Notes: a model not told the origin generated them from the letters alone. DNA of 64,000 nucleotides from Tillandsia leiboldiana (GCA_029204045.2 CM055080.1:9392799-9456798), one strand, 5' to 3'. Positions 36,801 through 47,664 are shown, counted from the first letter of the stretch. A program made the numbers and translations.

Positions 36801-38507
36801 ATTTTGACTTTGTCATAGTGTGAATGATGAAATGGCCAAGTTTACACCAAGGCAAGGAAAACTGAAAACCTTACATAACAGAACATACTACCATATGTAA
36901 TACATGCATTTAGGAAAGGAAGAAGCCAATTCATACACCTTAAGCTGTTTTACGTTCTAGCAGATGATGGAAACAGAAATAAAAAGTGCAACTTACCAGA
37001 GTAGCATCATCGGCCATTTCAGCTTCTTTTACTGCTTCCTCTTCCTCACGTTGGTAAAGCTATTTAAACAAAGTACCATATTGTAGATGAGTATGATGGT
37101 AATTGTGCTACTTCTATTGATTAAAACAAATAATATACATGAAGCAGGAACAGGAAGCAACTCTCTAAAAGAATGCATTTAATTATCAAAACAATTAATA
37201 TCCTGCTCTAAGGATTATCATCATTAAAAGTAACGGGATATCATTTTATTAGACTTTGAATAGTTCTTCTAACAATATAACAAAGTAGACGCTGATTCAG
37301 CTACTCCATCATCTCTTAGGGCGCATTTGGGAATTGAAATTGGAATAGGAATGGGAATGGATTGGAATCGAAAACGAAATGATGAAAAGTCCTAATTTGT
37401 TTGGTTCATAAGAGGAATCAGAATAGGAATCATGTTCAAATTGAAATTCAAAAAATTTAAATTTAATTAAATATTAAAGTTACTAACCAATTCCGAAATC
37501 AAAATTTCAATCCAAATTTGAACTCACAATTTGAACTTAAAATTTGAATTTATAATTCAAATTCAAGTTCAATGTCAAAATTTAAATTTAGAACTAAATC
37601 AAATATCAAATTTATATTAGAATTTAAAAATTAAATTGTGAATCCATAATTGAACTTCAAATTTAAAACTATAACTACTTCTAAAATTAAATATAGAGTA
37701 ATATTTGAATTTAAATAATTATTAGTGAAAAAAAAAATTTCTTTTCGCATTCTCTTCCGGAATCAAACTTGATTCCCACCTCCATGGTAGGAATATCAGA
37801 ATGCCAATCTTTCAAACCAAACACCAACAATAAGAATGGATCATTCCGATTTCCATTCCAAGCCCCAAAACCTTCGAACCAAACATGCCTTTTGAGATGA
37901 CACCCATCACATCATCTCCTTGAGATGACACTACATCTTATTCATCTAAATAATCAGTGATTGTGAATTGCTAACAAAATTTGTAATTTATCATCTTATA
38001 CAACAAGAAAAGCCTAACATTAAAAAAAAAAAAAAAAAAAAAATCTTGCACATTCCGTCGAACATCTGACGTGCGACGAGAACCGACAGAGTAAGAAGAC
38101 AAAGAGGGGTGTCGCGTTCGAACCTTGCGCTGCTCCCGGATGAGAAAAGCGTACTTGTCAATGTTGGGCACCGCTAGGAGCTCAGGCATCAAATGGTTGC
38201 GGAAGTGGCCCGGCGCCACCTTCACCGTCTCCCCGGCTTTCCCCAACTTGTCGATCGTCTACAAGAATCGGATCGAAACCGATCAAAACGGGAACGAAAT
38301 GGGGGAGGGAGAGATCGATGGACTGGGTCTTACCGTGGTGAGGATGACCTCGAGCTTGCGATACCTGAGGCCATGGGAGGAGAAGAGGACGGGGTTGGTG
38401 ATGCGCTCCTCTGCGTCGGCGGCGGCAGAGGGGGAGGAGGCGGCGCCGCCGCGGGGGAGGCGGAGGAGGCGGCGGAGGGTGGCGCCGCCGCGGAGCGCGT
38501 CAGCCAT
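33897..38507 (-). CDS. RPL9: Mitochondrial large-subunit ribosomal protein bL9
   Basis: A structural protein of the mitochondrial 50S subunit. Six exons (38334-38507, 38124-38258, 36997-37059, 35331-35393, 34351-34422, 33897-34061), all in phase 0, join to 223 residues. Residues 1-45 form an Arg-rich, amphipathic presequence (LRRLLRLPRGG). The bL9 N-terminal domain follows: LEVILTTTIDKLGKAGE, VKVAPGHFRNHLMP, then IREQRK. A Glu/Lys-rich helix links it to the C-terminal domain (LRSPVTKDEIVEEVARQL, LHLPSPLSSLGEYKVPLRLP). Position and length match plant mitochondrial L9 better than the plastid form. An upstream in-frame ATG at 38549 would add 14 residues. A TRIM sits in intron 4 and a Harbinger-like MITE in intron 2. 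No exon is damaged. Confidence 0.93.
34635..35143 (-). mobile_element. TRIM retrotransposon (509 bp) in bL9 intron 4
   Basis: Two direct terminal repeats (34635-34825 and 34991-35143) flank a short interior. Read on the minus strand, the 5' repeat begins TGTGACGCTCCC and ends CGTTACA. It is followed directly by TTTGGTATCAGAGCC, a primer-binding site for initiator Met-tRNA. A purine-rich CGGGGGGAGTC tract precedes the 3' repeat. The 5-bp target duplication is GCCTT (34630-34634 and 35144-35148). There is no coding capacity, so it is a terminal-repeat retrotransposon in miniature. The 3' repeat is 38 bp longer because a CTAGTGTCCATGCCTCATAT segment is tandemly duplicated at about 34714-34789. 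Confidence 0.88.
37319..37893. mobile_element. PIF/Harbinger-like MITE in bL9 intron 2
   Basis: It starts GGGCGCATTTGGGAATTG and ends CCTTCGAACCAAACATGCC. The interior has the same GGAATGG / ATGATGAA...TTTGTTTGGTTCA blocks as the element at 28628-29199. The 3-bp flanks are TTA and TTT, so the duplication is not clean. It is probably a diverged member of the same family. Confidence 0.6.
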
Positions 38508-38731
38508 CGATTTCGAGAGGTTTTGGGAGAGGGGTGCGGGGGCGATCACAGAAAGTTTTGTTGCTTAGCTTCCCCTCCCAGGTGAAAATGACTGTTTCCC
38601 CCCTCAAGTATGTTTAATTTGCAAAAGAGCAATGAGTCCACGTCTCAACTTAAACCATCTATTCTTTTTCGTACGGTAGTCCACGTGTTAATTTTTTCTT
38701 ATTTTGGATTTAGAGGTGCATGATCTATTTA

Positions 38732-38801
<70 letters not shown>

Positions 38802-38924
38802 CAAAAAAATATTTATTGTTTTTTTTTTCTTGTATAAGAGTTCACGCGTCAAAAAATAAAAAAAAATTGAAATTTGTTAAGCAACAGAGATTATTCATTC
38901 GTCCGTAAGAATTGAGGTGCGTAC
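38508..38924. other. bL9 upstream region with (TA)n array
   Basis: The interval between the bL9 start and the decayed E2 fragment contains a (TA)n array at about 38734-38799. I see no other recognised element. Confidence 0.6.
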
Positions 38925-39102
38925 CATCGATAACGCGGTGATCGCAACTCAATGTGACCGACAAGAAGGAACCGAACTCGAACTGGTCATGACCGGAACC
39001 AGGTATCACCCTCTTCTCAGCTGTTGCCAAAAGTCGTATTCATTTCCATCAGTATATGTCGCAAATACACTAGTTATTTTTCTATATCGACATCAATAAT
39101 AT

Positions 39103-39236
39103 GGAACTCCAGATGAGATTTTAAGTGCATAAAATGAAAAAACTTTAGCAGTTAAACAAAGCACTATAGTACTCCAGATGAGATTTTAAGTGCATAAAAT
39201 GAAAAAACTTTAGCAGTTAAACAAAGCACTATAGTA
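39103..39236. repeat. Tandem duplication, unit about 66 bp
   Basis: A unit containing CTCCAGATGAGATTTTAAG and ending CAAAGCACTATAGTA occurs twice in tandem with almost no divergence. Confidence 0.85.
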
Positions 39237-39254
39237 CAAACCAATAACACAAAA

Positions 39255-39925
39255 TGTGCATGTTGCTATATGGTGTGTCCATATTGGCTGATTTTATTTT
39301 TGACTCAATCCATATGAAATTTGGATTAGGATTTATTCTTTTATGTTAAGGATAAGATCAAGATTTATTCTTATAGGTTAAGGATAAGAATAAGATTTAT
39401 TCTAATGGGTTAAAGATAATAATATATTTTTTATTGGTTAAGAAACATATCTTAACCCATATGGATATTATCTTATCTTTACGTGAGAAAAATAATATTC
39501 TAAGCAGTCCTAATAATTTATAAATAAAACCTCTTTTCTCATACGTTGAGATATGAGATATACGATACACAAAAAGAAAAAGAATTTTTTTTTTTCTCAT
39601 TCTTTTTTTACGTTCTCTCTGTTCTCGGTTTCCACATTCTTTTTTACGTTCTCTCTGTTCCCGGGTTTCCACATTCGTTTTCGAAGTTTTAGAGTGTGAA
39701 ATCCTTTTTTACGTTCTCTCTGTTCTCGGTTTCCACATTCTTTTTTACGTTCTCTCTGTTCCCAGGTTTCCACATTCGTTTTCGAAGTTTTAGAGTGTGA
39801 AATCCGAGATTCGTGAAGAGTCAAGAGTTACTACGACAAGGACGATTCAAAAAAGTTAGTAAAACAAGTTATCCGATCCAACTTTTGATTCCTGAATACG
39901 TTGGCTATCCAGTTTATTTCTAAAC
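39255..39925. repeat. Possible LTR-retrotransposon remnant
   Basis: The interval has a TATAAATAAAACC core near 39520, TTAAGGATAAGA-type repeats, and a roughly 102-bp tandem duplication (39601-39702 and 39703-39805, containing TTTTTTACGTTCTCTCTGTT). Phrases near its left end (TGGTGTGTCCATATTGG) and right end (TTGGCTATCCAGTTT) recur together in the CDS intron at about 31900-31980. A solo LTR is possible, but I could not define its borders. Confidence 0.4.
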
Positions 39926-40202
39926 GAAGAAAAAAAAAGCAAATATGAACTGCCCCAACGCCAGATTGAGAAGGATTTACAATGGCGCGGAATTGTTTAA
40001 TCCCGAAAGGACCTCCCAGATTGGACACAGTAAAACTGCCTCCCTGAAAAATCCAAGCTCATCAAAATTATTTGAAAAGTTACAGCATATGCACGGAAAA
40101 TTATGACAATTATGTTGGAATCCAACCTCATAATCTTCTGGCTTCAGACTGTTGTCCTTTGCCTTCTGAACCAGCCGTTTCACCTCATCTGCAATTGTCC
40201 AA

Positions 40203-40374
40203 GAGCAATGCTACATGTACACCCCAAAGGGGTGTACATCATACACCTCCATCATTTTAATGGTGCCGATATTTTTTACGGGTCACATCGAGTGACCCAT
40301 CATCACACCCCCACCCTTAGATGGGTGGGGTGTATGATGTACACCCCGAAAGGGGTGTACACATAGCATTTTCC
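40203..40374. mobile_element. Mutator-type MITE, 172 bp, inside an E2 pseudogene exon (copy D)
   Basis: It runs from GAGCAATGCTACATGTACAC to GTACACATAGCATTTTCC. The 9-bp target duplications are ATTGTCCAA (40194-40202) and ATTGTCGAA (40375-40383), with one mismatch. On the minus strand the duplicated bases are part of the codons for the Leu-Ser-Thr-Ile stretch of the E2 exon, so the insertion split that exon. Confidence 0.88.
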
Positions 40375-40588
40375 ATTGTCGAAAGCCCCTTCTTGTCTGC
40401 ATCCTGCAATGTTAAAATATATCTTTATATATATACCACTCTAAACTATCCATTTATATTTACCCTCAAAATCTAAAATTTATATAGCCCTTTGAAAAGC
40501 TATATAATTATCTTATGTATGTATCCTTGCAACAAAAATTTCAGAAACATTTTCCAATACAATACCAACTTTTCCCAATTTAAGATAA

Positions 40589-41003
40589 GATTGGTTTGGC
40601 AACCGGTATAAGGGGTGATAAGGAGGTTATCCCCCTTTATACTCAAAAACAGCATTTAAGTGTGGGGAAAACAGCTGTTTCCCTATACCAGGTTATTCCG
40701 GTATAAGAGTAGAACAACTGTTCCACCTGTTGCTTATTATTATCTTTTTTTTTAATTAAAATTTTTTAAATTATAAGATATTTAAATTTATAAAATTTTA
40801 AATTTTTTTCATTTTATTTTATAAATTTTAATCCTCTCTATTATTCTTATTCCTTTTTAATTTACCAAACATAATTTTTTTTATCCCGGTACAACCTTTA
40901 TACTCAACTAAATACAAAATTACTATAATTCTTGTTTGTACCTGAACTTATATCTATCTCCGGAATAACCAATTTTCGCTTATACCCGAACCAAACACAG
41001 CCC
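40589..41003. mobile_element. PIF/Harbinger-type MITE, 415 bp
   Basis: The ends are GATTGGTTTGGCAACCGGTA and the inverted TATACCCGAACCAAACACAG followed by CCC. The flanking TAA (40586-40588 and 41004-41006) fits a Harbinger target duplication. The interior is AT-rich and noncoding. It lies in an intron of the E2 pseudogene. Confidence 0.65.
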
Positions 41004-41648
41004 TAAGAAGCTGCACTTACAAAAGGTATATATGAAAGCTTGGATTTTACCAGGATTAACTCATAAATAGATGATTTTGCAGGTATACGTTTGGAAAAAC
41101 TCCACACAAAAAAACCAGGGACAAGCAAAGACTAGTTTCAGTAGTTACCTTGACGACCGGAACAAACAGCCCATGGTCTGTTTGTACAGCAACATTAACG
41201 TTCACATTGTTATACCTGCATTAAAGCCATCAGAAAATATCAAGCTTGAACATCACATTTTTCAGTTGCTTTGGAAATATATGTTCTCGTTTTATTCAAT
41301 CATAGATTGAATCTTACTGGCGAATGAAATCGTTCATCCAAGACAAATCTTAGTTTAGAGCAGTATAATTTTTTTTTTTTTATAAAATAAAAAGACTTAC
41401 AGAAAAATTAAAAGACACACCAATAATTATTTAATAATTAAATATTTTTTTTAAAAAAATAAATTTTTAAAATATTATTTTAAAAAATATGTGGCATTTT
41501 CGACACTAAATTAAAGAGGTGTAATCATATCAGTTTAAGGGAATGAAAATTTATAACTTTTTATAGATTTATAAATTAGTTTTTAAATAATTATGGTATA
41601 AAATTTATACACAGGTTAAAATCCAGTAGTTGAGAACCTATTTGAAAA

Positions 41649-41813
41649 GGAAAATGCTATGTGTACATCCGTAAGGGGTGTACATCTCACACCCCCACTC
41701 ATCTAAGGGTGGGGGTGTGATGATGGGTCACTTGATGTGACCCGTAAAAAATATCGTCATCATTAAAATGGTGGAGATGTATGATGTACACCCCCTCGGG
41801 GTGTACATGTAGC
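41649..41813. mobile_element. Mutator-type MITE (copy E)
   Basis: It starts GGAAAATGCTATGTGTACA like copy B and ends in GTACATGTAGC. ATTTGAAAA occurs on the left (41640-41648) and at 41814-41822, giving a 9-bp duplication if the last few terminal bases have been lost. The stretches 41351-41639 and 41823-42442 are AT-rich with no gene seen. Confidence 0.8.
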
Positions 41814-42442
41814 ATTTGAAAATAGTCTATAGTGAAGGGGTGTAACCACATTTTTCACATATATTTTTTTAAAAAAATATTTTTTGTATATCCAAAATTG
41901 AATGTACGATATATATATTCCATCAATCTCAGGATGAAATAAATTTTACTAATTTTCACTCTGGGATGAATGAGATTTATATTGTATACCGATTTCAGAT
42001 GTACGAGTAGCATCTATCTATACCTATACCTATATATGATTCCTCTTAATTTTTGCCACATGTAAATATTTTCTTCATGGTTTAATTTTTTTTTTCTTCG
42101 CTCTTTTCTTTATTCCTCTTTCCAATTAAATGCTCAATTAATAATTAGTGAATGAAAAAAAATATTACCCTAATTAATTAGCTCCAATTAATTACTCCAT
42201 GTATATTTTTTTTTTAAATTTTTTTTTTCTTATCTACTTTTTTTTTTTTTTTCTCACCCGACATTTTCTTATCTTCTTCCCACTCTTTTTAATTTCTCAC
42301 CTGACATTCCCCCATGTTCTTCCCCACTCTCTCTTTCTCAAACCCCGCTTTTATCTCTCCCATCCACATATCCTCTCTACCACATTTTCGAGGTTTAATT
42401 TTTTAGAGAAGTCGATAAATTTGAATTCTTGAGATATAGGCG

Positions 42443-42649
42443 ATGGCGGCGGCGACCACTACGACGGCAGAGGCCACGACTATCAGCACCGGGAGTGGGG
42501 AGGCCGCGGAGGGTGGCTTCGGGCAAACCGTGGCGGGGATTGTGCGTACTGCGGTATTTTAGTATTTTGCCTCAAAAATTTTCACCCCCAAGAGGCTCTC
42601 CGAATTTTTGGTGCTCATCTCCAACCTCTTCTAAAATGACAAAATCCTG
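42443..42649 (+). pseudogene. CLPTM1-like gene, broken first exon only
   Basis: An ATG opens an Ala/Thr-rich stretch followed by GFGQTVAGIVRTAVF, then a stop codon where plant CLPTM1-like proteins have Trp. In the same frame it continues YFASKIFTPKRLSE and LISNLF, then a second stop, and ends at a good donor (CTG/GTGAGT). This is the conserved N-terminus of a multi-pass membrane protein related to human CLPTM1. No later exon is visible downstream, where the Harbinger element begins within 270 bp. It is a gene fragment with two nonsense changes. Confidence 0.75.
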
Positions 42650-43773
42650 GTGAGTGCCCCAATTTCGCCGTAATATAATTTCATTCCGTAATTTAATATT
42701 GGATTGATCTATATCAAGATCTTAGAACAATTTGTTTATATTATTGTAATAGATTGAATATAAGTTTAATTATAATAATATTTGTCCACTGCATCGCACA
42801 AGTCACTACACTAATTATTATTATTTTTAAATAATATTATAAATACACTAAAAAATAAGTGCACAATATACATTACATCCATCCAATCAAAGGACCGGTG
42901 AATAATTCTCCACCCTGAGGGCCCGTTTGGTTCGGGAATTAAAAGGTTGGGGATAAATTTTTTTATTCCTAGGATAGCTCTTTATTCCGGGATAAAGAAA
43001 AAATAGTGTTTGGTTTGTAAAGCTTTTATTCTTAGGAATAGGTGAAATAGTGTTTGGTTCATTTATGGGGATAAATAAGAGTAGTAAAAAGATATAGTAG
43101 TTAAAAATTTATAATACCAATTCTACCCTTAGCTATATTTTCATAAGTGAAGTCATAAATAAATTTTTTTCTTGGTTTAAATTTTGTATTAATTTAATAC
43201 TCATTAATAAAAAATTTATATTAGGATCATTTGAAGAATTTATAATTAAAGTCAATTATTTCCCCCAACCAAAAGAATATTTAAATGAGCCGAAATTTTA
43301 ACAAATTTATAATAAATTCCTTATTTATGAATAAATTTATAATAAATTCTTTATATACTTCTATGTAGTAATATAACATAAATAACATATATACATTATA
43401 TTAAAAATATGCAATAATTCACACACAACATTTAAAAACTGAAACAAGATTTTGAAATAGAATTAACATTATATTAAATAACAAATAATTTTTTTTAATT
43501 GAATTACTATATACATGCAAAATTCAACCATCACCTCTCATTCCCAACCAACCAGCAGCCGCGGCAACACATAGCTTAATTAAATAGTTAATTAGCTGAT
43601 ACAAAGAGTGCATTCTATTTCACAGAAATACTCCAATTACAAATAGCAAACAACAACATGAAGGGAAGAGAAATAAGTTGATAGAAAGAGTGCGAAGATA
43701 AGAAAAATAACTTGATACAACATGTAGAGAAATAAGTCCAATTCTAAAATTGGTATTATTTACATATTTTTTC

Positions 43774-44223
43774 CTATCTAGTGTTCCACAATTGGTCTGT
43801 GATCATTGTGCGAAGGACATCACCTCGCCGAGAGTCATCTGGGCCAAAAGGAGGTGTTGCGTCATTTTCGTCGTCGTCCGTAGGCAATGGGTCCATTTGC
43901 ATGTTGAAGTATCTATCGGTCCCTTGGTGCCTCTTGATGAAATTGTGTATCACACAACACGCGAGTGCAATGCGACACTGCACTTTATATGGATACGGTG
44001 TTGCTTGTCGAAGAACCTTGAATCGTCTTTTGAGAATTCCAAAAGCTTTCTCAACAACATTCCTCAATTGAGCGTGACGATGATTATATAAATCTCGAGG
44101 TCCCCGATGCCTTCGTGCATGTGCATTTACATCGAATTGGCTCAAGTGATATCGCTCCCCTCGATAGGGGGCGAGGAAGCGGTCAGTGTTTGCATAACAG
44201 GAAAAGCTAAAAACTGCATGCAT
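43774..44223 (-). pseudogene. PIF/Harbinger transposase, C-terminal fragment
   Basis: About 140 residues matching the end of the DDE_Tnp_4 nuclease domain: YANTDRFLAPYRGERYHLSQ, then NHRHAQLRNVVEKAFGILKR with the last acidic catalytic position, then CCVIHNFI and an acidic tail. The preceding half, with the first two Asp residues of the DDE triad, is absent; the 300 bp upstream lead straight into the MYB-like gene. The Tyr-Ala-Asn start follows a possible splice acceptor, so an exon was probably lost by deletion. It cannot catalyse transposition alone. Confidence 0.82.
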
Positions 44224-44528
44224 GCTGAAAATTGCAAGCTAAGAAGAAGTAAAAACTGCAAGCCAAAATTAGTGCAATTGATCACATAGTGCCCACATTG
44301 TACTATAAAAACTATATTATAAAAAAGTTCAGATTAAGAAATACAGATGAAAGACCTGCATATTAAAAATAAAAAGCAACAACCTAAGAATAACCATGCA
44401 TAGACATTGTTTTAAACTTAAACATAGCTTTAAGAAATCTACCATCTTAGACATAGGTTTATAACCTGCACTAGTAGTAATAGCAAAAACCCAAAAAGTG
44501 CGATAGTTCTTCAAACATCTATTAATAT

Positions 44529-45951
44529 TCAATTAGGAGGGGAAGATGGCATTTCCGTAGGAAATGAGGGTATATTAGTTGGGGCAGTAGTCACTGCAGG
44601 AGCAAAGGTGGGCATGTCATGAGGAAAGGCTGCACTAGCATGTGGAAATGGGGATGGTCCAGGATGAAAGGTGGGCATGCCAGGAGTGGAGGTTGCACTT
44701 GTATGTGGAAATGAGGATGGTCCAGGCCCAAAGGATGAAGCTGCAGCTGGGAAAAAGAGTCCGCTAGGTGGGAAAGATGGTGCAACAAGCCTTTGTCCAG
44801 AATAAATCTGGTGCATAGCAATATGACGATCAATCCACATGTACAAAAGATCGCCACTTAATGTCATAAAAATAGGCCTATTGCGCTCATCTTTCAAAGC
44901 CTCGCAAACAGCAAGCACACCCTCAGGAGATAAGTTAGCAACATTACTAAGCCTTTCCATACACTCCTCTAGAGAGTGGATTTTTGGACGTGCTTGTAAC
45001 TCACGTTGCATTATAGCTTGTGCTATTTCCGTTCTTTTCCTCCCCAATTCAACGAGCTCATAAATCGCTTCCCTTCGACCCTCATCTTTTCGTCTACGGG
45101 TTGAAGTTGGTGTAGGGTTTGGTGGTGACACTCGAACCCTTTTCATGGAGGAAGTGTGACCAGAGGCACTACCCCCATTGTGGGTACTTACTTTAATTGG
45201 AGTCGAAGCTGGAGAAACCGAATTTGCATCATTAACCTCCTCTAAATTCTTCCCTAAGCTTTCCATGTCAAGTGGATGCATAACAGGAGTAGATGAAGAG
45301 GTGCTACGAACATCCTCAACATCCATTTGAGTACTAAATCCATGCCTTCCGGTTGCAGTGGCCTTTCCCGACAAAAACTCAATAGATTGATATGCAGGAA
45401 ATGGTTTGTCTCGGCAATTACCGTAAGACGGATTTTCCTATGAATTAAAAAAATATATATGAGTTTCAAATATGCCAAATCGATTTATTAAAAATTAGTA
45501 ATTGGTACTCGGAAAAATAACATACCGCTATAATGACATCCCAATCACTAGGGTCACCGGCAGTTGGAATGTTTAATGTGTAATCCCACCCCCAGCCACT
45601 CTTGTTTGCTAAAGTTTGATACATCACATATTGACGCTTCAATACTTTAAAACGATTTTGCAAATGGACTTTGGTAAAGTCTAATTTAGTCCTCTCATTG
45701 AAGTTTCGAACAATTCTAATCCATGCCAGTGGAGTAAAACTCCCATTAACAAAATTTCCAAGAGTATGCTCCTCTATCATTAAGTTCAACATTGCCGAGT
45801 CCATTTTTTCTTTCCAGTTCGAGGATCTGACCCTACTTTTGACTGATTCTTGCACAGGACATTCTAAACTTTGGTTATCAGCAGAAGGAACATCAATAAT
45901 TGGCCGATTGTTTTTCAAAGTAGGTTGTGACAACTTTTTTAGAGGGGCCAT
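44529..45951 (-). CDS. Harbinger-associated MYB/SANT-like protein
   Basis: Two exons (45526-45951 and 44529-45437, donor GTATGT, phase 0) join to 444 residues. Residues about 35-145 form a Myb/SANT-like domain of the Myb_DNA-bind_3 type: WKEKMDSAMLNLMIEEHTLG, FNERTKLDFTKVHLQNRFKV, then NKSGWGWDYTLNIP. The second exon continues ENPSYGNCRDKPFPAYQSIE, typical of the segment after this domain. A basic region and a helical segment (LVELGRKRTEIAQAI) follow, and the C-terminus is Pro/Ser/Phe-rich. In PIF/Harbinger elements this partner protein binds DNA and the transposase and brings the complex to the nucleus. The frame is fully open although the transposase next to it is deleted. Confidence 0.85.
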
Positions 45952-46799
45952 CTGAGATTAATAGACACACAAATCAGATGCATATTGCTTCAAACATATA
46001 ACATTACTTTAGAACATGCTCAATATGGTTTAATATTTTATTAAACCATATTTAAGAGGCTCAGGGGATAAGACGGTACATGACTCCATGACGGCTGCAT
46101 TAGTTAAGAAAAACCATGCCTCCCTCCCATGGATATGTATATAGCTTTTCCCTACATCATAGCCTTAATTTTTCCAACCCTTAGCCTCAATGCAGTATTA
46201 TATCATAGCCTGAAAATTTTCCAAACTTTTTCCAACTATTATGTGCTTTTGATTCATCATTGGTCCCCTCAACATTGTTTAATCCAACTAACAACATGGC
46301 GTGAGAGGATATGTGAAAGCCTAAACTACAAAAGCACGATTATTTTGGAGTATAATCAAATAAAACATCACCTGGATGAGATAAGAATAATGGTAGAAAA
46401 CCAACAGTGAACACTTCTACAGCAACACTTCTACAGCAACACAGGCACAAATACAAAACCACCAAAATAGTAACAGAGATAGGGTTTCAAAGACTATGGA
46501 TGGAGTAATAAGGCACACTGTTTATCTATGATTCCCACTCACTTTTATAGAGGAAATGAGGAGAAATAAGCCACACTATTTACCTTTGAGGTTGGTGTTC
46601 GCACTTAATTGGCGAATAGACTACACAGTAATGTCGCCGAGAATAATGGAGGACAATCTTGCCTCAGATTGCAAGAGTCAGGTTGCAATAGAGTAAAGAG
46701 GAAGAAAGAAACATGAGAAAGGGGTTACCAATTGGTTCAGGGAGATCTCAAATGAGATCTTTATAATTATTGTGCTTCTTGCAAGATTGAGAGAAGTAG

Positions 46800-47230
46800 A
46801 GAGGATGGAGATGGCGCTCGACACGAGGAAGCCCGAGATCGGGCATTAACGAAGGGCGATGCGGGAGGAGGAAGGTAGGTGAGCGGCATTAACGGGTAAG
46901 TGCAGTTTTTCCCACCTTTTGCGAGAGGGATCAGCTCGGAAGTCCGACACGATTTCAGCAAGAGATCGGGCTTCCTCGAAGGCGATGCGGGATGAGGAAG
47001 GTAGCTGTGCAACATTGAAGAAGACCATTTTCCAAGCTTTTGCCACCGGATCAGCTCTGGAGAAAGCTATGGCGTCCCACACGAGGAAGCTAGGGCATTA
47101 ACGAAGGGCGATTCGGCGGCGATTCGAGAGAAGGAAGGTGGGTGCGGGCATTAACGAAGGGCGATTCGGCGGCGATTCGAGAGAAGGAAGGTGGGTGCGG
47201 GCATTAACGAAGGCCATTAACGAAGATGGG
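46800..47230. repeat. GC-rich tandem repeats at the Harbinger right end
   Basis: A 53-bp unit starting GCATTAACGAAGGGCGATTC is repeated at about 47095 and 47148. Diverged relatives occur from 46840 and after 47200, all sharing GGCATTAACGAAGG. They lie upstream of the MYB-like gene, probably in the promoter region of the element. Confidence 0.75.
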
Positions 47231-47622
47231 TGCGTGCATTCGCGAGAAGCAAGCTTTCGCAGGAGAAAAAAAAATTCCGAGCGCTACCCCTGGGATAAAC
47301 AGCGGGTTTACCGCTATTCCTAAGGTCGTAAGGGATATTTCTTAACGGGTTATCCTTGGATAACCCGTTAAGAATGGGATAAATTTAAATGTCAATTTAG
47401 GTGAGTGTTTGGGTGGTTTAGCAGGATAAAATGGGTCATTCCCATTTTATCCTGCAACCAAACACAATCTGAGAGATGGGTGGTGGAGTTTTTTTTTTCT
47501 TCTTTTTTATTTAACTGAAATCCACATTTCCAACCCGTTGCCCTCTACCCTTGTCGCTCTCATTCCCCCGACACCGGAACTCTCCACTTTCTCCTCCTAC
47601 AAACCCGTATTCCCTCTTACTC

Positions 47623-47625
<3 letters not shown>

Positions 47626-47663
<38 letters not shown>
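47626..47663 (+). repeat. (CT)n tract in the VAP27 leader
   Basis: A CT dinucleotide run about 100 bp before the VAP27 start codon. CT-rich leaders are common in plant housekeeping genes. A short GTC-triplet run follows at about 47681-47702. Confidence 0.7.

Positions 47664-47664
<1 letters not shown>

Larger units (their letters stand above)
38925..41350 (-). pseudogene. Pyruvate dehydrogenase E2 fragment (acetyltransferase domain)
   Basis: Pieces of the catalytic domain of dihydrolipoyl acetyltransferase, mitochondrial type, appear in order on the minus strand: SWMNDFIRQ (41318-41350), YNNVNVNVAVQTDHGLFVPV (41149-41215), DADKKGLS to SLKPEDYE (40403 to 40127), GGSFTVSNLGGPFGIKQF (about 39950-40043) and EKRVIPG to SVTLSCDHRVIDG (38925-39020). 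Introns with splice consensus lie between them, so this is a DNA copy and not a processed one. The lipoyl and subunit-binding parts and the last exon are missing, a stop lies just before the first piece, and a MITE splits the third exon. It keeps the catalytic DHRVIDG motif but cannot make a working enzyme. Confidence 0.85.
42919..47469 (-). mobile_element. PIF/Harbinger DNA transposon, internally deleted
   Basis: The terminal sequences are GGGCCCGTTTGGTT on the left and AACCAAACACAATC on the right, which share GTTTGGTT in inverted orientation. The 3-bp flank TGA occurs on both sides (42916-42918 and 47470-47472), fitting the TNA-type Harbinger duplication. Inside are the two genes usual for the superfamily, a MYB/SANT-like protein and a DDE transposase, both on the minus strand. 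The transposase has lost its N-terminal part. The element is 4551 bp long. Confidence 0.8.

Noticed and set aside
38125..38585. Plus-strand frames of 130 and 147 residues
   Set aside because: They are shadows of bL9 exons 1 and 2 on the other strand.
39397..39824. Frames with repeated NREQRERKK-like segments
   Set aside because: They are translations of a tandemly duplicated noncoding repeat.
43781..44091. Plus-strand frames of 96 and 113 residues
   Set aside because: They are antisense to the Harbinger transposase fragment, which has clear family motifs on the minus strand.
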